Position numbers and translations under genes: made by a program. The notes below the pieces were generated by a model. The model did no database searches. It saw only the letters and a program-made list of their open reading frames with translations, and was not told where the DNA came from. DNA of 15,370 bases from Candidatus Brocadiia bacterium (GTDB lineage Bacteria; Planctomycetota; MHYJ01; WSZJ01): positions 1 through 15,370 of the forward strand of contig JABWAY010000060.1 of the NCBI GenBank assembly GCA_013360825.1, read 5' to 3'. The first letter of the stretch is position 1. The number at the start of each line of letters is the position of its first letter. Positions 7,693 through 14,458 of the stretch are shown piece after piece.

Positions 7693-8448
7693 CTAGATGA
7701 CCCTGGCTTCCTCACGCAGCAGCTTCACCAGCGCGGGAACGGCGTCCTTCCCCTGGCCGACGATTCTCGGCGCGGGGCGGGAGGGGGGGTTCTCGAGGGA
7801 CAGGAGCTGGAGGCGGGGCTCTCCGGGAAGCGCCGGCTTTTCCTCCAGCGGTTTTTTTTTCGCGGCCATGATCCCCTTGATGTTGGGGAAGCGCGGGTCG
7901 TTGAGGCCTTTCTGGGCGGAGAAGACCGCGGGGAGTTCGAGGTCGACGATTTCGGTGCCGCCCTCGACCGGGCGGTGTGCGGTGACCTTGCGGCCGTTCC
8001 ACTCGAGTTTGGTCACCCCTGCGACGCAGGGCCATCCGAGGAGCGTCGCCGTGAGGGCGGCGACCTGGGCGCCGTCGTCGTCGATCGCCTTGATCCCGAA
8101 GAAGACGACATCCGCGGGGCGGGACTTGATTTCCGCGGCAAGCGCCTGGGCGGTGGCGATGGGGTCGCGGCCGGCGGTGGATTCCTTGAGGAGGACCGCG
8201 CGGTCCGCGCCCATGGCGAGAACCTTGTTGCGAAGGGTTTCGGCGGACTCCGGGCCGCCGAGGGCGATGACGGCGATTTCGCCCGTCCCGGCTTTTTCCT
8301 TCAGCCGGAGGGCTTCCTCGACGGCGAACTCGTCGTAGGGGTTGAGGACGAATTCGACGCCGGCGGGGTCGATCGACTTCCCGTCGGCCGAGATTTTGAT
8401 GCGCGCGCTGGAGTCCGGGACACGCTTGATGCAGGCCACGATGTTCAT
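7693..8448 (-). CDS. etfB: Electron transfer flavoprotein, beta subunit
   Basis: The 251-residue protein opens with MNIVACIKRVPDSSARIKI, a standard EtfB start, followed by VLNPYDEFAVEEAL (34-47), GIKAIDDDGAQVAALTA (118-134) and the EtfB signature PRFPNIKGIMAAKKKPLE (185-202). TCCTT on plus at 8455-8459 (AAGGA on the coding strand) is 6 bases before the ATG. It binds AMP and the partner dehydrogenase, and pairs with EtfA. It is the first gene of the operon, about 65 bases downstream of a near-consensus promoter. The KKK of the signature is encoded by nine consecutive A bases, an unusual run for such GC-rich DNA. Nothing suggests that the reading frame is broken there. Confidence 0.96.
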   Translation of the reverse strand: MNIVACIKRVPDSSARIKISADGKSIDPAGVEFVLNPYDEFAVEEALRLKEKAGTGEIAVIALGGPESAETLRNKVLAMGADRAVLLKESTAGRDPIATAQALAAEIKSRPADVVFFGIKAIDDDGAQVAALTATLLGWPCVAGVTKLEWNGRKVTAHRPVEGGTEIVDLELPAVFSAQKGLNDPRFPNIKGIMAAKKKPLEEKPALPGEPRLQLLSLENPPSRPAPRIVGQGKDAVPALVKLLREEARVI

Positions 8449-8521
8449 CGCAAATCCTTATGTCTGAATAACTTACGAGTTGCGCTTTCGCCGACACGAA
8501 GACCGCGCGGCCGATGCCGCG

Positions 8522-8549
8522 ATCATAGCGGAGCGCGCGTGAGTGTCAA
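8522..8549 (-). promoter_or_regulatory. Sigma-70 promoter of the etfB-etfA-aminotransferase operon
   Basis: Reading the minus strand, TTGACA (8549-8544) is a perfect -35 hexamer and TATGAT (8527-8522) is a five-of-six -10 hexamer, separated by 16 bases. Transcription would begin near 8515, giving a leader of about 65 bases before the etfB ATG at 8448. The leader is noticeably AT-richer than the surroundings, which fits a real untranslated region. No other promoter this good was seen in the window. Confidence 0.75.
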
Positions 8550-8610
8550 GGAAGCGGGACCAGTTCCCCCGTACCCGCCCGGCCCCCTTTCCTGCGCGCC
8601 CCCTCTCCCC

Positions 8611-8616
8611 TACAAT
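8611..8616 (+). promoter_or_regulatory. Possible -10 box for the CHASE2 cyclase gene
   Basis: TACAAT matches five of six bases of the -10 consensus in otherwise C-rich sequence, 10 bases before the chosen GTG start at 8627. The -35 region (TTTCCT or TTCCTG, near 8588-8594) is poor. If used, transcription would start close to the GTG, giving an almost leaderless mRNA, which agrees with the lack of a Shine-Dalgarno there. Confidence 0.3.
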
Positions 8617-8626
8617 CCCGCCACCC

Positions 8627-10792
8627 GTGGCCCCCCTCTCGCGCCTCCGCCACCACCTCCACACCCACTCCCGCACCCGCCGCCTCGTCGAAGGCCTCGG
8701 CGTCGCGCTCGCCGTCGGCCTGCTCTTCGCCTCCCTCGGCCGCACGGAGTCTCTCGATAACCTCGAACGGAGGACGCTCGACCAGCGCTTCCGCACCTAC
8801 GCCGACCGCGTCGCGCCCCACCCGGACATCCTGGTCCTGCCGCTGACGGACGGGGATCTCGAGGCTGTGGAGCAGAAGATGAAGCGCGGGTGGCCGTGGG
8901 ACCGTCAGGCCTACGCGATCGCGATCGAGTGGCTGAACAATGCGGGGGCGAAGGCGATCTTCCTCGACTTTTCCTACCAGGACAGCCACGGCTCGTTTCC
9001 CGCGTCGGACACGAAATTTGCGGAGGCGGTCCGCAAGGCGGGGAACGTCCACATCCTGGTGACCTTGAACTCCCCGGTGCAGCGGTCCCCGGACCGCCTT
9101 CCGGCGCTGCACGAACGGTCGGCCGGGACGGCGCCTCCCTGGATGAAGGAGTACCCGACGATGAACGCGCCGCTGCCGGAGCTGGTCGCCGCGGCGCGGT
9201 CGCTGGTCAGCCCGGGCTGGGGGGCGGACGAGAAGGACCCGGATGAGATGGGGCGCTCCTACGCCGTCGGGCACGCCCACCAGGGGCGCGCCTACCTGAC
9301 TCCCGCGGTCGCCCTCGCCGCGCATGCGCTGGACGCCCCGGTCACCTTCGAGGACGGCGCCGCCCGGATCGGAGGGACCCGGATCCCGCTCGACCCGAAC
9401 GGGACCTTCCGCGTCCGCTGGCACGCCCGCCAGGGGAAATACAACCCGAAAGGATTCACGCTCGGCGGCGTGATCGCCAACCGGCAGAAGTCCGCCGCCG
9501 TGATCTACGACCCGGCCGACTTCCGCGGGAAGATCGTGCTGATCGGCGCCTCGGCGGAAGGTCTCGGGGACATCAAGTCCACCCCGGTCGAAAAATCGCT
9601 CTACGGCGTCGAGGTGCATGCGACCGCGCTCGACACCATCCTCACGCAGGCGTTCGTCCGGCGCGTGGGCCCCGCCGCCTTCGCCGCCCTCATCTTCGCG
9701 CATGCCCTCCTCGCCGGCGTCGGCGGACTCCTCCTCCGGATCCGCTGGCTCCTCGTGCTCGTCCTCCTCGCCGGCGGAGCCCATGTCGCCGGCGCCTGGC
9801 ACCTGCTCGGCGCCCACAACCTCTGGGTCGATGTCGTCGCCCCGCTCGGATCCCTCCTCGTCGCCACCACCGGCTCCGCCCTCGTGAACTTCGCCGTCGA
9901 GGACCGCCAGCGCCGCGATATCCGCGCGAAGTTCGGAACCTACCTGACCCCCGAGTACGTCCGGCTCCTCGAGGACAACCCCTCCCTGTTCTCCCTCGGC
10001 GGCGTCGAACGCGTCGGGACCGCCTTCTTCAGCGACCTCTCCGGTTTCACGGCGATGAGCGAAAAGATGACCCCCGGGGAACTCGTCGCCCGCATGAACG
10101 AATACCTCACGCTCATGACCCGCTCCATCAAGCGCTTCAACGGAACCGTCGACAAGTACGAGGGGGACGCGATCGTGGCGTTCTGGAACGCGCCGATCGA
10201 GCAGCCGGACCACGCGCTCCTCGCCTGCCGGGCCGCGCTGGACAACCAGCGCGAGCTGGCGCAGCTGCGCGAGCGGTGGAAGGCGTCGTTCGGCGTCTCC
10301 GTGGTCGCGCGGATCGGGATCAACACGGGCGGGATGATCTTCGGGAACATGGGAAGCGAGGACAAGTTCAACTACACGATGATGGGCGATCCGGTGAATC
10401 TTGCGGCGCGGCTGGAGAGCGCGAACAAGGACTACGGGACGTTCCTGATGATCGGGCAGGGGACGTGGGAGCTGGTGAAGGACAGCATGGAGTGCCGGGA
10501 GCTGGACCTGATCAAGGTGAAGGGAAAGCAGATTCCCGTGACGGTTTACGAGCTTTTGTGCGAAAAAGGCTCGCTGGGCAGGAAGACCGGGGAGATGCTG
10601 GAGCGGTACACCCTGGGGCTGCAGGCATACCGGATGAAGCAGTTCCTGGCGGCGGAGCGGCTGTTCGGCGAAGCGCTGGAGATCGACCCGGAGGACGGCC
10701 CTTCGAAGCTCTACCTGGAGCGGTCGAGGCACCTGGTGGCGAAGCCTCCGGAGGCCAGCTGGACGTACATTTACGAGAAGAAGGACAAATAG
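8627..10792 (+). CDS. CHASE2 receptor adenylate/guanylate cyclase
   Basis: From the GTG at 8627 the protein has 721 residues. A membrane segment at about 20-38 leads into an extracytoplasmic CHASE2 sensor domain (about 40-335). Three more membrane segments follow (about 348-370, 373-395 and 398-423), then a class III cyclase domain. The catalytic set is intact: metal Asp D470 in FFSDLSGFT, D514 in KYEGDAIVAF, base-recognition K510 and D588, and N591 and R595 in DPVNLAARLES. Lys and Asp at the recognition sites favour ATP, so cAMP is the likely product. A TPR-like helical tail spans about 655-700. An in-frame GTG at 8543 would add a proline-rich segment lying on the etf promoter, so I prefer 8627. 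It heads the SH3/M48 cluster, which starts 17 bases after its stop. Confidence 0.9.
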   Translation: MAPLSRLRHHLHTHSRTRRLVEGLGVALAVGLLFASLGRTESLDNLERRTLDQRFRTYADRVAPHPDILVLPLTDGDLEAVEQKMKRGWPWDRQAYAIAIEWLNNAGAKAIFLDFSYQDSHGSFPASDTKFAEAVRKAGNVHILVTLNSPVQRSPDRLPALHERSAGTAPPWMKEYPTMNAPLPELVAAARSLVSPGWGADEKDPDEMGRSYAVGHAHQGRAYLTPAVALAAHALDAPVTFEDGAARIGGTRIPLDPNGTFRVRWHARQGKYNPKGFTLGGVIANRQKSAAVIYDPADFRGKIVLIGASAEGLGDIKSTPVEKSLYGVEVHATALDTILTQAFVRRVGPAAFAALIFAHALLAGVGGLLLRIRWLLVLVLLAGGAHVAGAWHLLGAHNLWVDVVAPLGSLLVATTGSALVNFAVEDRQRRDIRAKFGTYLTPEYVRLLEDNPSLFSLGGVERVGTAFFSDLSGFTAMSEKMTPGELVARMNEYLTLMTRSIKRFNGTVDKYEGDAIVAFWNAPIEQPDHALLACRAALDNQRELAQLRERWKASFGVSVVARIGINTGGMIFGNMGSEDKFNYTMMGDPVNLAARLESANKDYGTFLMIGQGTWELVKDSMECRELDLIKVKGKQIPVTVYELLCEKGSLGRKTGEMLERYTLGLQAYRMKQFLAAERLFGEALEIDPEDGPSKLYLERSRHLVAKPPEASWTYIYEKKDK

Positions 10793-10809
10793 TTCAGAGG
10801 AGGCAGCGC

Positions 10810-11427
10810 ATGAAGCGATCGATTCTGCTGGGCGGCTGGTACGCCCTGGCGATCGCCGGTCTCATCGCCGCGGACGATTTCCGCGTGACGGTGAAGTCGG
10901 CGAGCATTTTCGATGATGCGGACCCGTGGGCCAACGTGATCGGCTCGCTGGAGTTCGGAACCGCGGTCACGACGAGCGGGCCGTCGAAGACCGACTTCCT
11001 GCCGGTCACGGTGGGGGGGAAGTCCGGGTGGATTTCGCGGGCCGACCTGGTGGAACCCGATGATTTCAAGGCCGGGTCCGCCGGGAGCGCGGCGGGGACC
11101 GGGCAGGAGGGGGCATACGTGAAGGGATTCGACCCTGAGGTCGAGAAGAAGTCGCGCGCCGGCGACGCCGCGATCAACGCGGCGTACGAGAACGACGTGC
11201 TGCCGATCATCTGGGAGACGCGCGGCCACAAGGAACTCGAGATCGCGGAGGAGGCGCTGGAGGAGCTGCAGATCCAGGCGAAGGGGACGTCGCCGGAGGC
11301 GGACGCGCTCCGGGCGAGGATCGAGGTCCTGCGCCGGGAGGCCGAGCCCATCCGGTCGAAGTGGCAGGCCGCTCTCCGGGCGTTCCGGCAGTCGGGGCGG
11401 ATCGGCGAATTCGCGGGGGGGAAATAG
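10810..11427 (+). CDS. Secreted SH3-like domain protein
   Basis: A perfect AGGAGG (10798-10803) lies 6 bases before this ATG, the best ribosome site in the window, and fixes the start. The 205-residue product has an N-terminal signal-like segment (MKRSILLGGWYALAIAGLIA). A bacterial SH3-like fold follows at about 25-80, with VKSASIFDDADPWANVIGSL and a GKSGWISRADL ending typical of SH3_3/SH3b domains. A charged, largely helical C-terminal half (about 110-205) may form a coiled coil. Such domains usually bind peptidoglycan or envelope partners. It lies between the CHASE2 cyclase and an M48 lipoprotein gene, with only two bases to the next start, so the three are probably cotranscribed. The molecular function is not known. 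Confidence 0.75.
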   Translation: MKRSILLGGWYALAIAGLIAADDFRVTVKSASIFDDADPWANVIGSLEFGTAVTTSGPSKTDFLPVTVGGKSGWISRADLVEPDDFKAGSAGSAAGTGQEGAYVKGFDPEVEKKSRAGDAAINAAYENDVLPIIWETRGHKELEIAEEALEELQIQAKGTSPEADALRARIEVLRREAEPIRSKWQAALRAFRQSGRIGEFAGGK

Positions 11428-11429
11428 CG

Positions 11430-12233
11430 ATGAGAAAATTTCTCTCCAGCAACCTGGTCGTGCTGCTGTTCCCCGTCGTCGTGGTCGGCTGCGAGGCGAT
11501 CGGCATGGCTCTCCGGGGCGACGTCACGGGCGCGATGGCGTCGGGGACGCGCGACGGGATCGAGATCGCCGGGAAGATCGAGGCGGAGCTGGCGAAGACC
11601 GCGGACGAGGTCAATGTCTCGCAGGAGTACTACATCGGCCGGAACGTCGCCGCGAACGTCTTCGCGAAGTCGAAGCGGGTGACGGACCCGGCGCTGAACC
11701 GGTACGTGCGGATGGTCGGCGAGAACGTGGCGAAGGCGACCAAGGGGACGGACGCGCGGGGGCTGAACAACGCCCAGCTGATGGAGCCGTACAAGGGCTA
11801 CTTCTTCGCGATCCTGGACGACAACCAGGTGAACGCCTTCTCAGCGCCGGGCGGCTGGGTCTTCATCACGATGGGCGCGCTGCGGGCGATGGAGAACGAG
11901 GATGAACTGGCCTGCGTGCTCGCGCACGAGATCGGCCACGTGATGGACCGTCACGGGATCCGGTACACGATGGAGCAGAAGAAGTTCGGCGTCCCGCTGC
12001 AGGTGCTGGGCGAAGCGGCGGCGGCGCGGTCGCCCGCGCTGGTCGGGGAGCTGGCGAAGAGCCTTTCCGGAATGGGGAACGAGCTGATGTCGAAGGCGAT
12101 GGGCGGGATGGGCGTGGACTACGAACTCACCGCGGACGCCCTGGGAGCCCGGTTCGCCTCGCGCGCCGGATACCGGCCGGGGGCGCTGGTGGACTTCATC
12201 CGTCGGACACGGCACGGGGAGGACCTGAAATGA
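11430..12233 (+). CDS. M48 family metalloprotease lipoprotein
   Basis: The 267-residue protein begins with a lipoprotein signal (VVVVG then C21) and should be anchored in the envelope. The M48 catalytic motif is complete: HEIGH with H166, E167 and H170, and the third ligand E232 in YELTADALG. Before it comes the conserved NAFSAPGGWVFITMGALRAM segment (135-154). The layout matches the BepA/LoiP/YcaL-type periplasmic proteases that degrade or help assemble outer-membrane proteins. The protein ends soon after the ligand region and has no TPR domain. The start is two bases after the SH3 gene stop, with a run of seven G serving as ribosome site. A paralogue that lacks the catalytic half lies downstream at 12935. 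Confidence 0.92.
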   Translation: MRKFLSSNLVVLLFPVVVVGCEAIGMALRGDVTGAMASGTRDGIEIAGKIEAELAKTADEVNVSQEYYIGRNVAANVFAKSKRVTDPALNRYVRMVGENVAKATKGTDARGLNNAQLMEPYKGYFFAILDDNQVNAFSAPGGWVFITMGALRAMENEDELACVLAHEIGHVMDRHGIRYTMEQKKFGVPLQVLGEAAAARSPALVGELAKSLSGMGNELMSKAMGGMGVDYELTADALGARFASRAGYRPGALVDFIRRTRHGEDLK

Positions 12234-12424
12234 AGCCGAGACTGAGATGGGCCCTGGCGGCGCTGGTCGTGGCGGCCTGCGGGTGTTCCTCGGGATATCC
12301 AAGCACGCAGGACCGGATCGAGAACGTCGAGACGACGATCCGGAAGAACTCGCTGACCGGCGAGCCGGAAGAGGCGCGCGACAAGCGCTTCACGGACTCG
12401 ACGAAGACCGGCGGCACGAACTGA
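12230..12424 (+). CDS. Small lipoprotein, unknown function
   Basis: This 64-residue protein starts inside the stop of the M48 gene (ATGA overlap), with GGAGG at 12218-12222 seven bases upstream. The N-terminus MKPRLRWALAALVVAACGC is a clear lipoprotein signal, with cysteines at residues 17 and 19 as candidate lipidation sites. The mature part is short, polar and charged (QDRIENVETTIRKNSLTGEP), with no recognised fold. Translational coupling to M48 suggests a partner or adaptor of the protease. Nothing indicates an enzymatic role. Confidence 0.7.
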   Translation: MKPRLRWALAALVVAACGCSSGYPSTQDRIENVETTIRKNSLTGEPEEARDKRFTDSTKTGGTN

Positions 12425-12448
12425 GAATGGTCCTGGCGACGACACAAC

Positions 12449-12475
12449 CGGGGGCGGACCACAGGTCCGCCCCCG
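12449..12475. terminator. GC-rich hairpin, possible terminator or attenuator inside the cluster
   Basis: A perfect 12-base stem (CGGGGGCGGACC with its complement) encloses an ACA loop. It sits 24 bases after the small lipoprotein stop and 25 bases before the second SH3 gene. There is no T-run on either side, so it is not a classic Rho-independent terminator. It may slow transcription, protect the upstream mRNA end or belong to a dispersed repeat family. It divides the cluster into two SH3-M48 halves. Confidence 0.5.
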
Positions 12476-12500
12476 TCCTGTTCAAGACCGGAGCGAGCCG

Positions 12501-12938
12501 ATGAGCGTGCGCTGGAGCGCGGCCCTGGCGGCCCTGCTGGCGGGGGGGCTGGCCGCGGGAGCGGTGGACTGGACGGTGCGGATCCGCCGGACGGAGGTCA
12601 AGTCCGGCCCGAAGGCCTTCGCACGGCCGCAGTCGGAGCTCGCCCTCGGGGACGAATTCGAGGGGGAGGCCGAGGGAGACTGGGTGCGCATCCGGGACAA
12701 GGAGCACCCGATGGGCTGGGTGCACCGGTCGGCGGTGGCGACGGACGGGGAGCTGCTGCGGGATCCGGACTTCGCGTTCCGCGTGCTCGGGACCTTCTAC
12801 CCCGTCGATGTCCAGGCGAAGGACGCGGTCGTGCAGGCCTGGCTCCTGAACCCGGTCGTCCGGGATACCGGACCCTGCCCGCGCTCCCATGAGCTGGAGT
12901 CCTTCCGGAAGGCCGGCGGGCTGGAGGAAGGCCGATGA
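12501..12938 (+). CDS. Second secreted SH3-like domain protein
   Basis: GGAG at 12490-12493 is 7 bases before the ATG. The 145-residue product has a signal-like N-terminus (MSVRWSAALAALLAGGLAAG). An SH3-like domain follows at about 22-80, including LGDEFEGEAEGDWVRIRD and the closing MGWVHRSAV that matches the GWISRADL end of the first SH3 protein. The remainder contains a hydrophobic VQAWLLNPVV stretch and no known motif. Its stop overlaps the start of the next gene by four bases (ATGA). The order SH3 then M48-like lipoprotein repeats that of 10810-12233, so the two units may be an old duplication, although the proteins are now well diverged. Confidence 0.7.
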   Translation: MSVRWSAALAALLAGGLAAGAVDWTVRIRRTEVKSGPKAFARPQSELALGDEFEGEAEGDWVRIRDKEHPMGWVHRSAVATDGELLRDPDFAFRVLGTFYPVDVQAKDAVVQAWLLNPVVRDTGPCPRSHELESFRKAGGLEEGR

Positions 12939-14356
12939 AGAGGCTCCTTGCGGTCGTGGGGGCCGCGGTGGCGGCGTGGGCGGTCGGGTCCGGCTGCGCC
13001 ACGGAGCCGCCCCGCGATCCGCCGTTCGACGAGGAGTCGCCGCTCGAGCCCGGGGAGGAATTCGCGTTCGGGCGATCGATCGCGGCGCGGCTCAGCACCG
13101 GTGTGGAATTCGTGGAGGACGCGAAGGCGCGGGCCTATGTCGCACGGGTCGGCGGCGTCGTCGCCGCCGCCTCGCGACGCCCCGACCCCTACGACGGTTA
13201 CCGCTTCTACATCGTCCAGGACCCCCGCGTCTCCACCTTCTCCGCGCCGGGAGGATTCGTGTTCGTGACCACCGGGGCGCTGAAGGCGCTGAAGGACGAG
13301 GACCTCGGGCTCTACCTCCTCAACATGGGGAAGCCGAAGGGGGGGCTCCTCATCGCCATGCACGGGGGCGGGGAGAACGCGGGCGACGCCGGGAGCGCGC
13401 AGTCGATCTGGGCGGGGGCCACGGCCCAGGGGATGACGGTGATCGCGCCGCAGGCCATCGACCTCGTCTCCTCGGCCTGGAACCAGGAGAAGCAGGAGCG
13501 CTTCGTCCTCGACCTCATCGACGCGGCGCGGCGCACGCTGGACGTGGACCCGGACCGGGTCTGCCTCGCGGGGCACTCCATGGGCGGGGACGGCTCCTGG
13601 ATGCTCGGGGGGCGCAACGCCGACCGCCTCGCCGCGGCGGCGCCGCTGGCCGGCAGCGTGATGCCCTACATGAAGCAGGGGGCGGTGAACCGGCTCCAGA
13701 CGCCGCTCTCCTCCTACGAGGGGCTGCAGGAGGGGGTGATCGCCAACCTCATGCACCTCCCGCTCTGGATCCACCACTCCGCGGACGACCCGAACGAGGC
13801 GATCCATCCCGACGACATCGCCACGGGGCGGCTGCGGACGCTCCAGGAGAGGTTCCCGGGGCGGTACGAGTTCCGCTACGACCGGGTGGACGGGAACGGG
13901 CACGCGCTGCCCAAGGGGGGGGTGAAGCCGATCCTCCAGTGGATGGCGGGGAGGACGCGGAGGGCCCATCCCGACGAGGTGGTGTGGGAGACCTGGAACC
14001 CCTGGAAGGAGCGGATGTACTGGCTCTTCAGCCGCGGGCACCGGGACTCCTGGCGGTTCCACGCGAAGATCGTCGCCCCCAACGCGGTGGAGGTGACGGG
14101 GACGACGAAGCCGCTGGCGGGGCGGACGGCGCCGGCGGAGATGGCGCTGACGCTGCTGCTCGGGCCGGAGCTGTTCGACCTGTCGAAGCCCCTGAAGGTG
14201 ACGAGCGGCGGGAAGGTCCTCTTCGAGGGGAGGGTCGAGCCCTCCTTCTTCGCGCTGATGGCCTCCATCCTCCCCCGCAACGACCCCAAACAGTGGTACC
14301 GCGCCCACGTCGACCTGAAGGTCCCCCGCCTCCCGTGGAAGGAGCTGTGGGATTAG
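12935..14356 (+). CDS. Chimeric lipoprotein: truncated M48 peptidase joined to alpha/beta hydrolase
   Basis: GGAGG (12923-12927) and an ATGA overlap set the start. Residues 1-123 are the front of an M48 lipoprotein: lipobox C21, YVARVGG, and SAPGGFVFVTTGALKALKDED, parallel to residues 138-159 of the M48 gene at 11430. At the point where family members continue into the HExxH helix, the sequence switches to an alpha/beta hydrolase with HGGG oxyanion strand (143-146), nucleophile S215 in GHSMGG, an acid candidate in HHSADD (280-285) and H323 in NGHALP. A C-terminal accessory domain (about 350-473) follows. No zinc motif exists in any form. The frame is uninterrupted for 473 codons. Either a deletion produced a membrane-anchored esterase-like protein, or two sequences were wrongly joined near 13301. 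The substrate is unknown. Confidence 0.8.
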   Translation: MKRLLAVVGAAVAAWAVGSGCATEPPRDPPFDEESPLEPGEEFAFGRSIAARLSTGVEFVEDAKARAYVARVGGVVAAASRRPDPYDGYRFYIVQDPRVSTFSAPGGFVFVTTGALKALKDEDLGLYLLNMGKPKGGLLIAMHGGGENAGDAGSAQSIWAGATAQGMTVIAPQAIDLVSSAWNQEKQERFVLDLIDAARRTLDVDPDRVCLAGHSMGGDGSWMLGGRNADRLAAAAPLAGSVMPYMKQGAVNRLQTPLSSYEGLQEGVIANLMHLPLWIHHSADDPNEAIHPDDIATGRLRTLQERFPGRYEFRYDRVDGNGHALPKGGVKPILQWMAGRTRRAHPDEVVWETWNPWKERMYWLFSRGHRDSWRFHAKIVAPNAVEVTGTTKPLAGRTAPAEMALTLLLGPELFDLSKPLKVTSGGKVLFEGRVEPSFFALMASILPRNDPKQWYRAHVDLKVPRLPWKELWD

Positions 14357-14458
14357 GGGACGCTCCTCGGTTACTCGGTTGTTTGTGGATAAGTCCCTGC
14401 GGTCTTTGACCGCAGGGACTTATCCACAAACAACCGAGTAACCGAGGAGCGTCCCCTA
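14354..14458. repeat. Perfect 105-base palindrome (51-base arms, 3-base loop) between convergent genes
   Basis: Left arm 14354-14404 and right arm 14408-14458 are exact reverse complements around a TTT loop, with no mismatch in 51 pairs. The first three bases are the TAG stop of the hydrolase gene and the last three, read on the minus strand, are the TAG stop of the amidohydrolase gene. Each arm carries a consensus DnaA box (TTATCCACA at 14420-14428, its complement at 14384-14392) and is bounded by GGGAC/GTCCC. The arms are richer in A and T than the flanking genes. Transcripts from either side would fold into a very long hairpin, so a two-way terminator is likely. Origin as a REP- or MITE-like mobile palindrome is inference; no transposase gene is nearby. 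Confidence 0.95.

Noticed and set aside
8543..8626. Upstream GTG start for the CHASE2 cyclase
   Set aside because: It would add a 28-residue proline-rich segment encoded across the etf promoter, without ribosome site; the GTG at 8627 leads directly into the first membrane segment.
6829..8760. 643-codon rightward open frame across etfA and etfB
   Set aside because: It is antisense to two unmistakable ETF subunits, and its product has no recognisable domain.
8546..10732. 728-codon leftward open frame opposite the CHASE2 cyclase
   Set aside because: The sense strand carries membrane segments and a full cyclase catalytic set; the antisense text is low complexity.
12797..14308. 503-codon leftward open frame and an overlapping rightward 506-codon frame at the hydrolase gene
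   Set aside because: Both are shadows of the 12935-14356 gene; neither has motifs, and the rightward one runs into the palindrome.
14384..14428. Replication origin suggested by DnaA boxes
   Set aside because: Only two boxes, both forced by the palindrome, with no AT-rich unwinding element and no dnaA, dnaN or gidA gene nearby.
14354..14458. Assembly foldback as the sole explanation for the palindrome
   Set aside because: The sequences beyond the two arms are different genes, a hydrolase and an amidohydrolase, so the contig does not simply fold back on itself; read support should still be checked.
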